Assembly: GCA_963580285.1 (NCBI GenBank)
Contig: OY757010.1
Span: 211,762,138 to 211,826,137 of the forward strand
DNA length: 64,000 nt
Direction of reading: 5' to 3'
Source: Lucinisca nassula
Lineage: Eukaryota > Mollusca > Bivalvia > Lucinida > Lucinidae
Shown here: positions 11,980 through 23,700 of the stretch, in pieces
How the letters are laid out: every line of letters begins with the position of its first letter
How positions within the stretch are numbered: position 1 is the first letter of the stretch
Notes under the pieces: model-generated
The model's input: only the letters and a program-made list of their open reading frames with translations
Databases searched by the model: none
Told to the model about the DNA's origin: nothing
Position numbers and translations under genes: made by a program

Positions 11980-12975
11980 ATACCCGCTTTTGCGAAGAAT
12001 AATCGGGTATATTATTTTCGTGTCAGAGTCGAGTGTCTGTCAGTCAGTGAGTCTGTATGTATGTATGTATGTATGTATGTATGTATGTATGTATGTATGT
12101 ATGTATGTATGTATGTGAGTGTACTTACGTCTGTCGCGTTTCTATGGAATGGATCTCCTCTGAAACCGATTAAGGCACACTTTTCAAACTTTGCCTGTGG
12201 ATAGTACATGGAATGTAGATGACACTGGGCTACTTTTGGCGTGACCTTGACCTCAACATGACCCCAAGGTCAAAGGTAAAAAGTATGACTTTGCCATATC
12301 TCCTAAACTATTGGAGTTACACTTCAGAAACTTTGCTTATTCGATGGCCCTTGGAATATAGAATAAACTGGGCTTCTTTTGGGGTGACCTTGACCTCAAC
12401 ATGACCCCAAGATCAAAAGTCGAAAAGTATTATTTTGCCATATCTTCTAAACTATTGGAGTAACACTTCTGAAACTTTGGTTATTGGATGGCCCTTGGAA
12501 TATAAAATGAATTGGGCTACTTTTGACATCACTCTGACCTCAACATGACCCCAAGGTCAAAGGTAAAAATGTATGGCTTTGCCATATCTCCTAAACTATT
12601 TGGGTTACACTTCTGAAACTTTGCTTATTGGATGGCCCTTGGAATAAAGAATATACTGGGCTACTTTTGGGGTGACCTCGACCGCAAAATGACCACAAGG
12701 TCAAAAGTCAAAAAGAATTATTTTGCGGTATCTCCTAAACTATTGGAGCTACACTTCTGAAACTTTGCTTATTGGATGGCCCTTGGAATATAGAATATAT
12801 TGGGATACTTTTGGGATGACCTCGACCTCAACATGACCCCAAGGTCAAAGGTCAAAAAGTATTATTTTGTCATATCTTCTAAACTATTGGAGCTACACTT
12901 CTGAAACGTTGGTTATTGAATGGCCCTTGGAATATAGAATCAATTGGGCTACTTATGCTGTGACCTATGTGGGCA
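11980..12975 (+). mobile_element. Tandem element R5 (about 144-bp units)
   Basis: Opens with an inverted repeat around 'tatacccgcttttgcgaagaataatcgggtata' (11980-12012) and an ATGT microsatellite (12055-12116). Five to six units follow, with starts near 12241, 12383, 12528, 12670 and 12815, each with 'gaccttgacctcaacatgaccccaaggtcaaagg' and 'cttctgaaactttgcttattggatggccc'. The 3' end was not found. Confidence 0.65.
12056..12116 (+). repeat. (ATGT)n microsatellite
   Basis: About 15 tandem tetranucleotides, uninterrupted. Confidence 0.95.
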
Positions 12976-13860
12976 TAAATGATAAGATATGCTCTTGTGC
13001 TGAAGTATTATACACCTGGGGCTGGGTGGGGGGGGATGGGGGCACTGGTATGGCTAGGTGTTAGTTTGTAGGCATCGTCTCAATGAAATGATTTTAAAAT
13101 ATTTATTAGTTATTTATCTATGGATAGGAGGGTAGAGAATAAACAAAAAATGTTCCAAAAGCTCTCAGAATGCACCATTTTCTAGCCTATCCTGAGAGCT
13201 TTCCACCAATTCTTCGCGCCTTTGGCACTCGCCAATCCTCCTCGAATGCGCTGTCTCCCTCATTTTTATTTTCAAAACTTAACATGTCTGGGATTATATC
13301 ATGGTTGTATTCAATATTTAAAATAAACACATCAGTATATAACACCCATAACTGTCCAAATTACATAATAAATATTATTAATATTCATTGAAAAAGTTAA
13401 AAGGGATAATATGCGAGGTTTTGCCGAGCATTTGGTATTTTTCTAAAATTTCAATATATGGACAAATTCAGAATCCCCAAAACCAAGTTATTATATATAA
13501 ACAGATTGCACGTTTCCTATCACAGTTGCAACATTTAAATAACTATAGAAATCTAGTCTATATAGTTAGCTTTTCTAACTCCTAGAACAAACAAAACATC
13601 TGCAGGTCGCTTTAAGGAAACAATTTTATTTATTCAGCCTATTTTTGGTTGCATTTGATATATTTGTACAAGATAAAAACTTTGAGGCTAGGCTGTTTAA
13701 TACAATAAATCTTGTAAAACAAGGCATCGCAGGGGACACACATCCCCTTGCACAAGACAACTTTGTGTGTAGAAAACACTGAACTGGCAAAAGTCCAACT
13801 TGGTGGAGATATTAACATTTACAACATTTGTGTAAATTTTGTTTAAAATCCATCATTAAA
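12976..13860. other. No gene recognised
   Basis: Contains a G run (13027-13035) and an inverted word pair 'agctctcagaatg / tcctgagagct' (13159-13201). The remainder is AT-rich. No repeat or exon could be supported. Confidence 0.4.
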
Positions 13861-13869
13861 TGAAGGCTC

Positions 13870-14660
13870 TAGAGTGATGACAATGTTTCTTTAAAAATAG
13901 GCACAGTGACCTTGGCTTGAGGCCATGACATTGAAAGTCGATCTTGCTCGAGATATTATCATAAGCATCTTTTGTGTAAAGTTATACTAAAATCCGTCGA
14001 TAAATGCAGACGCTAGAGCTGTGACCAAGTTTTTCTAAAAATAACCACAGTGGCCTTGACCTTGAGGTCAAGTCCTTGAAAGTCGAAGCAGCTTAAGATA
14101 TTATCATAAGTAACATTTGTTTGAAGTAATATTAAAATCCGTCAATAAATGTAGGCGATAGAGCGATGACAAAGTTTTTCTAAAAATAGCCACAGTGACC
14201 TTGACCATGAGGCCATGACTTCGTAAGTCGAATTCCTTTGAGAAATTATCATAAGTGACCTTTGTGTGAAGTTATATTAAACTCTGTCAATAAATGTAGG
14301 CCTTAGAGCTATGACAGTTTCTTTTCCTATAAGGAACATTTGCGTGAAGTTATATTGAAATCGGTGAAGCAATGTAGGCGCTAGAGCAATGACAAAGCCA
14401 CAGTGACCTTGACCTTGAGGTCACAACCTCGAAAGTCGAACTCACTCAAGATATTGTCATAAGGGATATTTGTGTGAAGTTAAAGAAATGTAGGTGCTAG
14501 AGTTATGACAAAGTTTTTTTTAAAATAGCCACAGTGACCTTGACCTTGAGGTCACGACCTTGAAAATCGAACTCGCTCGAGATATTGTCATAAGGAACAT
14601 TTGTGTGAAGTTATATTGAAATCAGTCAAGAAATGTAGGCGCTAGAGCGATGACAAAAGT
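13870..14660 (+). repeat. Tandem element R6 (about 140-150-bp units)
   Basis: Five to six units with 'cacagtgaccttgaccttgaggtcac', 'aagtcgaactcgctcgagatattgtcataagg' and 'aatgtaggcgctagagcgatgacaaag'. The array is cut at its right side by the Tc1 element. Confidence 0.65.
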
Positions 14661-14687
14661 GTGTACATATGTACGGGACAAATGCTA

Positions 14688-16237
14688 CCTCCCCCCTCAA
14701 CTATACTACTTAAAGTTTGATAGGGATCACTTTTTTAATGCAAAATAATTTTTGGATAAATTAATCAGCCGAATCCAAAGAAAACATATCCTTCACAAAG
14801 ACTAATTTTGTCAACTGACACTGCATTCAAGCGTGACAATAACAACAGTCTTGGACCCACAAAATTTGCCGTAACACAAAGGGATTTGGACAATTGATTT
14901 TTCACAAATCCAAATTTGTTTAGACAACGTGCCTAATAACGTGAATGGCATCCACCGGCATCAGTTACAGCACAACATCCCCTGCGCATGCTCGAAATCA
15001 CAATGTGTATCCCGTTTTGCGGAATCAGCTTTCATTCAGCAACCAGTGCATCTTTGAGCTCCTGTAAAGTCATCGGCTGCACAGGTCGGGCTGAAACAGC
15101 ACGCTGTAGCAAGTCCCACGGCATGCTCAATCGGATTTAAGTACAGTGATTGAGCAGGCCAGTACACACTAATGATTGTCTCACGTTCCAGGTAGGCATC
15201 AGTGACGTGGGCACGGTGGGGACGGGCATTATCGTCCATCAGAATAAAGTATGGGCTGATAGCATCGGCATAATTTTATGCTCTCACAAACTAATCAAGA
15301 ATCTCATTACATTACCTCACTGCCGTTAACATTCCGTTTTCAACGACGTACAAGTCAGTTTTACCGTTCATGCTTATACCAGCGCAAACCATGACTGATC
15401 CCTTTCCATAGCGATCATGCTCTGTCGAATCGCTCTTTAGACACTCGCCACACTAATTGACGTTTATGAGTGAAGTCTAGACAGAATCTGGACTCCTCAG
15501 TAAACAGTACTGGCGTCTAGTCACGAACCGCCCAATTGACGTGAGTTCTGGCAAAGTCCAACCGGTCAACGGAACACGTACAAAGGCCTCCTGGCATTAA
15601 GTCCGAACTCGTGGAACCGTTTCTGACAGTTTGTGAAATTCGTACTCCAGTTCCGTTCCTAAACTCATTATGCAAACGTGCAGCCTTCAGGAATCATTGT
15701 TGTCGAGACTGAATTAACAAAAAACGCGTTGACTTGTAGCCCTTTCTTGAGCCCCGCCGTGTCTGTGTGAAGGATTTCTGTGAGTAAGGTGCCGACTCCA
15801 CATTTGGGAAACCATGCTCTGAGACACATTCAGAATCCCAGCAACACGACTTTGGGAGACGCCAGATTCCAACATTCTGATGCCACAATTCATTTCTTCG
15901 GGGCTCAAACGGTTTATTAATTGTCCCCTAGGCATCTTTAGAGTTTCACAAATCAAATGAAATCCTTTTTACGCTTAGTAAAGGAACACCGGCAAGTTGG
16001 ATTTTTCTGTTGGAATGCAGTGTTACGCCAGATTTTTGGGGTGCATGAATTCCTTTGCGAAGTGTGAGAAGTGTGCACTTTCATGAGTACTGAATTGCAC
16101 ACCGAGTTTCTGCTTAAGATATTTATCAATATACGGAGTACAAATTCTGTAAAAACAAATTAAATTATCAGTCCAGAATTTGGTATATAAAAAGTGATCC
16201 CTATCAAACTGTGGGTAGCATATGTTGTGCGAGGGGA
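14688..16237 (-). mobile_element. Tc1-like DNA transposon, decayed
   Basis: TA dinucleotides flank at 14686-14687 and 16238-16239. Termini are inverted copies of each other; the clearest part is agtttgatagggatcac (14716-14732) against its inverse at 16194-16210, with weaker match outward to the ends. Length is about 1.55 kb, usual for Tc1. Inserted at the edge of array R6. Confidence 0.8.
15030..15956 (-). pseudogene. Tc1 transposase, frameshifted
   Basis: Tc1 transposases bind the element's termini through paired helix-turn-helix domains and cut with a DDE/D core. The N-terminal part (15714-15956) reads PRGQLINRLSPEEM and VAGILNVSQSMVSQMW, the first HTH. The C-terminal part (15036-15239) reads MDDNARPHRAHV, the block with the second catalytic Asp, and WPAQSLYLNPIEH, next to the third acidic residue. 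The linking region (15240-15690) is broken by frameshifts and stops, so no functional enzyme is made. Confidence 0.8.
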
Positions 16238-16256
16238 TAAAAAGGCTAAAATATTG

Positions 16257-16489
16257 TTTGTTTGTTTTGGAGTTTAATGGCCCAGTCAACACTATCTAGG
16301 TCATTTTTAGCCGGTCAGTTTACCTATCCACACTTTTCCTGGGCAGGCTTATACGTTAGCGTTTAACCAGTACAGTGCACATTCTTTCGCCAGAAACTGA
16401 CAACTGTCCTTCTTGAATCAGCGGAAGGGAGAGAATGACCGTAGAAAAGATTTCATGATCAATATCCACGAAAGAATGTTGTCGACCCC
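16257..16489 (-). mobile_element. SINE-B, 5' truncated
   Basis: The target copy ggctaaaatattg is at 16244-16256 and 16490-16502. The body matches 38140-38451 ('gagtttaatggcccagtcaacac', 'cgccagaaactgacaactgtcc') but the tRNA-like head is absent. Confidence 0.8.
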
Positions 16490-16607
16490 GGCTAAAATAT
16501 TGGGAAATTGATATAGCAATACAATAAGAATGGTAAACTAAATATTGTTAGTATCTTCTTAATAATAACGCATTTGTGATTTAAAAAACTTTTTGAGGTA
16601 AAAAAAA

Positions 16608-18067
16608 ACAAGAGGGCCCAGAGGGCCCTGGTTCGCTCACCTGATCCAATGTATAACAAGTGGGCCCCGGGCAGGGTCAATTTTGGCCCCAGGGCTATAA
16701 TTTGAACAAACTTGGTAGAGGTCCACAAGATGAAGCTTCATATCGAATATGAAAGACCTGGGCTTTCTGGTTTCAGAGAAGAATATTTTAAAGGTTTACC
16801 CTGCAAATAGAATTCTATGTAAAACAAGATTTTCCCTATATAAGTCTATGTAAAACCAAAGGGCCCCGGAGCGGGGGCATTTTTGGCCCCAGGGCTATAA
16901 TTTGAACAATCTTGGTAGAGGTCCACTAGCTGAAGCTTCATATTAAACAAATATCAAAGACCTAAGCCTTGTGTTTCAGAGATGATGATTTTTAAAGACT
17001 TTCCCTATATAAGTCTATGTAAAACCAAAGGGCCACATGGCGGAGGGCATTTTTGGTCTCAGGGCTATAATTTGAACAATCTTTAATAGAGGTCCACTAG
17101 CTGAAGCTTCATAACAAATATCGAAGATCTAAGCCTTTTAGTTTCAGAGAAGAAGATTTTTCAAGATTTTCCCTATATAAGTCTATGTAAAACCAAAGGG
17201 CCCCAGAGCGGGGGCATTTTTGGCCCCAGAGCTATAATTTGAACAATCTTGGTAGAGGTCCACAAGATGAAGCTTCATACCAAATATCAAAGACCTGGGC
17301 CTTGTAGTTTCAGAGAAGAAGATTTTTAAAGATTTTCCCTATATAAGCCTATGTAAAACAAAAGGGCCGCGGTGCGGGGGCATTTTGGGCCCCAGCACTA
17401 TAATTTGAAGAATCTTGGTAGGGGTCCACTAGATGAAGCTTCATACCAAATATCAAAGACCTGGGCCTTGCAGTTTCAGAGGAGAAGATTTTTCAAGATT
17501 TCCCTATATAAGCCCATGTAAAACCAAAGGGCCCCCGTGTGGGGGCATTTTTAGCTCCAGCACTATAATTTGAACAATCTTGGTAGGGGTCCACTAGATG
17601 AAGCTTCATACCAAATATCAAAGACCTGGGCCTTGCGGTTTCAGAGAAGAAGATTTTTAAAGATTTTCCCTATATAAGCCCATGTAAAACCAAAGGGCCC
17701 CGGTACGGGGGGCATTTTTGGCCCCAGCACTATAATTTGAACAATCTTGGTAGGGGTTCACTAGATGAAGCTTCATACCAAATATCAAAGACCTGGGCCT
17801 TGCGGTTTCAGAGAAGAAGATTTTTTAAGTTTTCTGTGAAAAAAAATCTATTTTTGGCTACTGTGACCTATATGTGCAACGGACCGGAACCATTTGAACA
17901 ACTTTGAAAGGGGGCCACCTAAGGATCATTCCTGTGAAGTTTGGTCAAAATCCGATCAGTGGTTTAGGAGGAGATGTCGTTTGAAGAAAAGTTTATAGAC
18001 GCACGCACGCACGGAGGACAAAAAGTGATCCCAAAAGCTCACCTTGTCACTACGTGACAGGTGAGCT
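16608..18067 (+). mobile_element. Complete HINE-like element with R2 array
   Basis: The 5' end shows the hairpin GGGCCCAGAGGGCCC followed by GCTCACCTGA. The array then has about seven 166-bp R2 units (16690-17840), a single-copy tail, a cgcacgcacgca microsatellite (18000-18012), 'aaaagctcacc' and the end 'cactacgtgacaggtgagctaa'. The 5' CTCACCTG and 3' CAGGTGAG are inverted subterminal repeats, a Helentron/HINE trait. No coding capacity. This is the best full-length example in the window. Confidence 0.75.
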
Positions 18068-18104
18068 AAAAAAAGATAAGGAGAAGGATAATTTATTAGA
18101 AGTG

Positions 18105-18215
18105 AAAAAAAAAAAAAAAAAAAAAAAAAATTCTGCGGAGTCTTGAACCCACGACCCTAGGATCGGTAAAAAGATTTTGTCCCGTGCACTCTGCCTACTG
18201 AGCTAGGCAGGACTT
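18105..18215 (-). repeat. tRNA-like sequence with long T run, probably SINE-derived
   Basis: The minus strand reads cctgcctagctcagtaggcagagtg (A-box-like) and gtgggttcaagactcc (B-box-like), then a T run of about 27. The arms do not fold into a proper cloverleaf (T stem mismatched, long anticodon region), so a working tRNA is unlikely. Confidence 0.45.
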
Positions 18216-18219
18216 GTGA

Positions 18220-18720
18220 ATGAATGGAAAATCAATACATATGGATTATCTGCGACTGACGTCATTTTAAATTTCCGATTTTTTATTTTCTATATTCTGG
18301 CCTATTTAAGTGTTATTTAAGTCGGGATATATCAGCTCTAGCCGAGTGAGTGCTAAAATATGTTAATTTATTAATTAATTTTCAATAACAACCAAGCTTC
18401 TCTTTTATTTACATTGACTACATTCTGCCATACTGAACACCGCGGATCAAGCAAGATTTCTCAACAACTCATTTTACTTGCCCTCAACTCATCCATGTTG
18501 AGTTTTCAGTTGAACCACTATCTGGTAGTCTTTATTTGGTCACATTTCGGCATTTACAAATCTTGTTTACAAACAAAGCCATGTGCAGACGGACACGTGT
18601 TTAAAGCTTTTCTTTGGCAGCGATTTCTGTCAAATGACGTCAGATGCTCGAAGACCCAAAATCGCTTGGCGCGGCCCATATACGGATATTTGGAGGGGAT
18701 ATGTAAGGTTTCCTAGAAAC
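18220..18720. other. No gene recognised
   Basis: Mixed-composition sequence with an open frame of 100 codons on the plus strand (18414-18716) lacking motifs. Two TGACGTCA-like words (18259, 18635). Confidence 0.35.
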
Positions 18721-18845
18721 TAGGCCTTTTATGAAGTGGAGGGGTGGGGCATGGCCCTGGCACATCCCCAGGGACCCTGTATTTATTGTCACTGAATGCA
18801 TCCTATCGTATCAAACAAGAAATTTTGTATTTTTTGCCGGGGATC
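18720..18845. repeat. R4-type unit fragment
   Basis: Words 'aggccttttatgaagtggaggggtggggcatggcc' and 'cactgaatgcatcctatc' as in 5580-5890. Confidence 0.5.
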
Positions 18846-18869
18846 TCCACACTTTGGGAGACTTAATTA

Positions 18870-19225
18870 CAGTAGAACTTCGATGGCTCGAACTCTGATG
18901 GCTCGTTTACTATGGATGAGTCGAACCCGTTCTTGAGTCCGCAGGGAATTCCTCCAAATAAGATATAGGGGTAAGTTAGGAAGATTTTCTTCATTTAGCT
19001 TGCAAATGTATGCTGTGTGTACACATTAGAATCGCCTCGATGAGGCGATTCTAATGAGTACACACAACATACATTTATAATACAGAACACTGAAAAGATA
19101 TCCACAATTATCTCCATTATGTCTCCGGGTGTTACACTAATAGTAACCCTCTTTGGCTCGAACTACCGCTGCCTCGAACAAATTTTAATGGTCCCAAAGG
19201 GATTCGAGCCATCGAAGTTTGACTG
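18870..19225. mobile_element. pogo/Tigger-like MITE with nested palindrome
   Basis: TA-flanked (18868-18869 and 19226-19227). Termini are cagtagaacttcgatggctcg and the inverse of cgagccatcgaagtttgactg, the CAGT...TCGAT..CTCGAA form of pogo-like ends. Inside, 19018-19075 is an almost perfect palindrome 'gtacacattagaatcgcctc / gaggcgattctaatgagtac', related to the MITE1 core. Confidence 0.65.
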
Positions 19226-19323
19226 TATGTAGCCTGTCATATCACACAGTCACAGTTGGCAAAGGTAGGTGTTGAAATGTAAAGCAGGATAAGGGGTACA
19301 CTAAACCCAATCTGAAAACTTAC

Positions 19324-19439
19324 GAGCATTTCATATTCATACTGAGAGAAATACTTTGTTGTTCATATTCTCCGACACACAAAAGTCCAGCAACTTCATC
19401 ACAGGTGGGTTCGGGATCTGGTGGAACAGAACAGTACAG
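19324..19439 (-). CDS. Exon E7: first half of Cys module
   Basis: Acceptor TATGTTTTCAG precedes 19439; donor GTAAGT starts at 19323. It has 38 codons plus two bases. It encodes LYCSVPPDPEPTC, DEVAGLLC, x16, C and a split Ser codon. The C-x7-C-x16-C spacing, the phase-0 start and the phase-2 end match E3, so E7 is the first half of a further module. The second-half exon should lie below 19324 and start with one base of a codon. I did not find it in this window. Confidence 0.78.
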
Positions 19440-19524
19440 CTGAAAACATAAAACAACACATTCACAGCCATTGTTCACATTCAAGTACAGATCATGATTA
19501 GCCATCACAAAAACAAAGACATAT

Positions 19525-19758
19525 ATATATATAATTTTGACCCCCTATTATATAGTAAAACTGGAGGTTACAGAGGTAAACCTTATTTTTCTTATTTCTG
19601 CTCTAAAATATAGATTGTGGGTATTCGTCAGAACTGCCTCAGTACAAACAATCTATATTTTGAGCAGAAATAAGAAAAATATCACAAGTTTTCATCTTAA
19701 AATTTTCAATTTTTTGTGCCGGTAAAGTTTACAATGTATTTGTTTAGTCGTGTTTGAT
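19525..19758. mobile_element. MITE1 copy with deleted palindrome centre
   Basis: Both arms are present (ctgctctaaaatatagattgtgggt ... caatctatattttgagcagaaataag), but the right inner arm is shortened so the central hairpin is lopsided. Confidence 0.7.
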
Positions 19759-19759
19759 A

Positions 19760-19945
19760 TCTCAAGCCCTGCCCACCAATGAAACCAACATGGTTTATAA
19801 GCATGGACGGTCAGACTCGCACCGCTTTACCTGGGCAGGCTTAGATCCTCTAAGCGGTTTACAAGTCCTCATGTGCTGTAGGTTTCAGCTCTGCATGGAA
19901 GCATCATGCAGCCCATGTATTTCTGCATACGATGTCTTTATCGCC
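19760..19945 (-). mobile_element. SINE-A, 3' tail missing
   Basis: Begins at 'gatatctcaagccctgcccaccaatgaaacc' and ends at 'cagcccatgtatttctgca'. It abuts the MITE1 copy, so one insertion interrupted the other. Confidence 0.7.
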
Positions 19946-19949
19946 AGAA

Positions 19950-20790
19950 CACAAAAATGCTACTTAAACAAACTAAAGTGTTTGGGATTTACTACTGTGG
20001 AAAAAGATGACTCATATTGACAGAGTGTATCATCAAAATTGAGCAAATCTGATGCGTCTTTGTTGTGGTCGGATGACAATACAAAATGGCCAAGCATTGA
20101 GTTCTTTCCAATTTATGTTTCTAATTTAGTGTCTGAGCCCTTTTTGAAAATGCCATTAGCTTATAAACTATGTGTCCATCGGATCAAGCCATTAGCTTGA
20201 GGCCCCCATTGCTGGGAGTGTGCAGGCTCAAAATAGACAGATATACCCTGTGCAGTATCAAGATAGCTACTGCTACAAATGCAGTGATTTCAGTAGGCTT
20301 TCAGCCGGGAACAACCAGAATGTACAGTGTACACCTGCATTTAATGCCAAATTGTGAGTGTGAGTGAGTGAGTGTTTGTGTTTTACATTTCACCAACATG
20401 AAATTCTGGAGCAAAGGAAGCCAACAGTTAGACTCCGATGAGCCAACAAATCCTTCATGTGGACTGCAAAAATTGTTTTTGTCAGTAACCCCTGACAGAA
20501 CCTAGGGTAAGGATAGTCATGCCAGGCCACATAAAATTGATTTAAGCCTCCAGTAAAAAAACTTTTCACTTACCATTTCAAGGCTGTTCTTCTATTGTGG
20601 TTTATTGTTATAGTTCGTCTTTGCATGTGTTTTGTATTGCTAATATCTTTTTCTTTTTGAAAGCCAGTTGGCCATTTTGTGGAAAAATAACTGTCCTTTT
20701 GGCTTTTAGTTTGTTACATGATTGGAGGTATTGATTCCTGATTATTGCCTTCTCTGCTAATTGATACTCCTTAAATGATGAACAGGTTTA
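19950..20790. other. No gene; small SINE-C remnant
   Basis: 20357-20415 resembles the SINE-C tail (gtgagtgagtgagtgttt, ttacatttcaccaac) joined to 'tgaaattctggag' by an internal deletion. The rest is unrecognised. Confidence 0.4.
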
Positions 20791-20793
20791 TCA

Positions 20794-23700
20794 AACAAGA
20801 GGGCCAACTGGCCCTGTAGCACTCACCTGTGTACCAGAAAATCATGAGTGATGTTTAGAATACCCATCGGGACTTGAAGAAATAGACTGGGCTACATGGT
20901 GCTTTGATGCAGAGCTGGAACCGAACGCAGATGAGTACTGGTAAACAGCTTAGAGGTTCTAAGCCTGCCCAGGAAAAGTGGTCCCAGTTGAACTGTCTAT
21001 GCATTTAAACCCTATTCGTTTCGTTGGGCAGCAGAGCTTAAGATGTCATTTCATCTCAATGTAGGGTAAAAGTCCCACAAATCTATAACCAAAGTCTCCA
21101 AAATGACCTACACAGTGTTGACGGGGATGTTAAACCTCAAATCAATCAAAAATCGGGGTCCTGTGGTTTCAGAAAAGAAGATTTTTGAAGTTGATCCATT
21201 ATAAGTCTATTGGAGTTAAGGAGCCCTGGCGAATGGCCAATTCAGACTCCAGGGGCATGGTTGGCAGGATTTATGTAGGAGACCACTTGACATTGCTACA
21301 TACTAAATATCTAAGCTCAGGGCCTCATGGTTTCAGAGAAGATTTTTGAAGTTTTTTTCCAGTATAAGTCTATAAGTGCTAATGAGTCCTGGGGCATGAT
21401 AAATTTTGACCCAAAGGGCATGATTAGCAGGATTCATGTAGGCGAACACTCGACATTGCTACATTTCAAATACCTAAGCTCTCGGCCTTATGTTTTCAGA
21501 GAAGAAGATTTTTGAAGTGTGTTTTTCATTTTAAGTTGTTCATTTCAAGTCTATGGTAGGTAATGTGCCCATGGGCGTGGCCAATTTTGACCCAAGTGGC
21601 ATTTTTGGCAGGATTTATTAAGGTGACCATTTCATATGGGTACATACTAAAGATCTAACCTCTGGGACATATGGTTTCAGAGGAGAAGATTTTTGAAGTT
21701 TTTTTTTTCCATTATAAGTCTATGGGAGCTAATGAGCCCATGGGCAAGGCCAATTTTGACCCCAAGAGCATGGTTGGCAGGATTTATGTAGGTGACCACT
21801 TGACGTTGCTACATGCTACATATTCGTAAGTCTATGGTAGCTAAAGAGCCCTGGGGTGTGGCCAAGTTGGATCCCAGGGGCATAATTGGCAGGATTTATG
21901 TCGGTGACCACTTGACGTTGCTACAAACTAAATATCTAAGCTCTGGGCCTTATGGTTTCATAGAAGAAGATTTTTGAAGTTTCTTCCATTATAAAGCTAT
22001 AGGAGCTGATGAGCACAGGCATGGTCAATTTTGACCCGTGGTCCACGGTTAGCAGGATTTATGTAGGTGACTATTTTATGTTGCTGGATACTAAATATTT
22101 AAGTTCTGTGCTTCACAGTTTCAGCGAAGATTTTGAAGCTTTTTTCCATTATGAGTCTATGGGAGCTAAGGGGCCCCTGCTCGTCGCCCATTTGGACCCC
22201 AGGGGCATGATTGGCAGGATTTATGCAGGTGACCACTTGCCATTGCTCCATGCTAAATATATAAGCTCTGGGCCCTGTGGTTTCAGAGAAGGAGATTTTT
22301 TAAGCTTTTTCCATTATGAGTTTATGGGAGCTAAGGGACCCAGGGGTGGGGGCCGATTTGGACCCCAGGGGCATGATTGGCAGGATTTATGTAGGTGACC
22401 ACTTGTTGTTGCTACATACTAAATATTAAATATCTAAGCTATGGGACCTGTGGTTTCAGAGAAGAAGATTTTTTAAGCTTTTTTCCATTATGAGTCTATG
22501 GGAGCTAAGGGGCCCCGGAGAGTGGCCAATTTGGACCCCAGGGGCATGATTGGCAGGATTTATGTAGGTGACCACTTGACATTGTTACAAGCTAAATATC
22601 TAAGCTCTCGGCCCTGTGGTTTCAGAGAAGAAGATTTTTTTTAAATTTTTTGGCAGGATTTATGTAGGTGACCACTTGACATTGTTACAAGCTAAATATC
22701 TAAGCTCTGGGCCCTGTTGTTTCAGAGAAGATTTTTGAAGCTTTATTCGCATTATGAGTCTATGGGAGCTAAGGGGATCCCAGGGTGTGGCCCATTTGGA
22801 CCCCAGGGGCATGATTGGCCGGATTTATGTAGGTGACCACTTGTCATTGCCATATGCTAAATATCTAAGCTCTGGGCCCTGTGGTTTCAGAGTAGAAGAT
22901 TTTTGCAGCTTTTTTCCATTATGAGTCTATGGGAGCTAAGGGGCCCCCGGGTGTGGCACATTTGGACCCCAGGGGCATGATTGGCAGGATTTATGTTGGT
23001 GACCACTTGCCATTGCTACATGCTAAATATCTAAGCTCTGGGTCCTGTGGTTTCGGAAGAGAAGAATTTTTAAGCTTTTTCTCCATTATGAGTCTAAAGG
23101 AGCTAATGGGCCCCGGGGCATGGCCCGTTTGGACCCCAGGGGCATGATTGGCAGGAATTATGTAGGTGACCACTTGCCATTGCTACATGCTAAATATCTA
23201 AGCTCTAGGCCCAGGGGTTTCAGAGCAGTAGATTTTTGAAGCTTTTTTCCATTACAAGTCAATGGGAGCAAAGGGGCCCCAGGGCGTGGCCCATTTTGAA
23301 CCAAGGGACATGATTGGCAGGAATTATGTAGGTGACCACTTGCAGTTGCTACATGCTAAATATCTAAGCTCTGGGCCCTGTGGTTTCAGAGAAGAAGATT
23401 TTTGAAGCTTTTTTTTTCCATTATGAGTCTATGGGAGCTAAGGGGCTCCGGGGCGTGGCCCATTTGGACCCCAGGGGCATGATTGGCAGGATTTATGTAG
23501 GTAATCACTTGCCATTGCTACATGCTAAATAACTCAGCTCTGGGCCCTGTGGTTTCAGAGAAGAAGCTTTATGAAGCTTTTTCCATTATGAGCCTATAGG
23601 AGCTAAGGGGCCCTGGGCATGGCCCCTCTGGACCCCAGGGGCATGATTGGCAGGAATTATGTAGGTGACCATTTGCCGTTGCTACATGCTAAATATCTAA

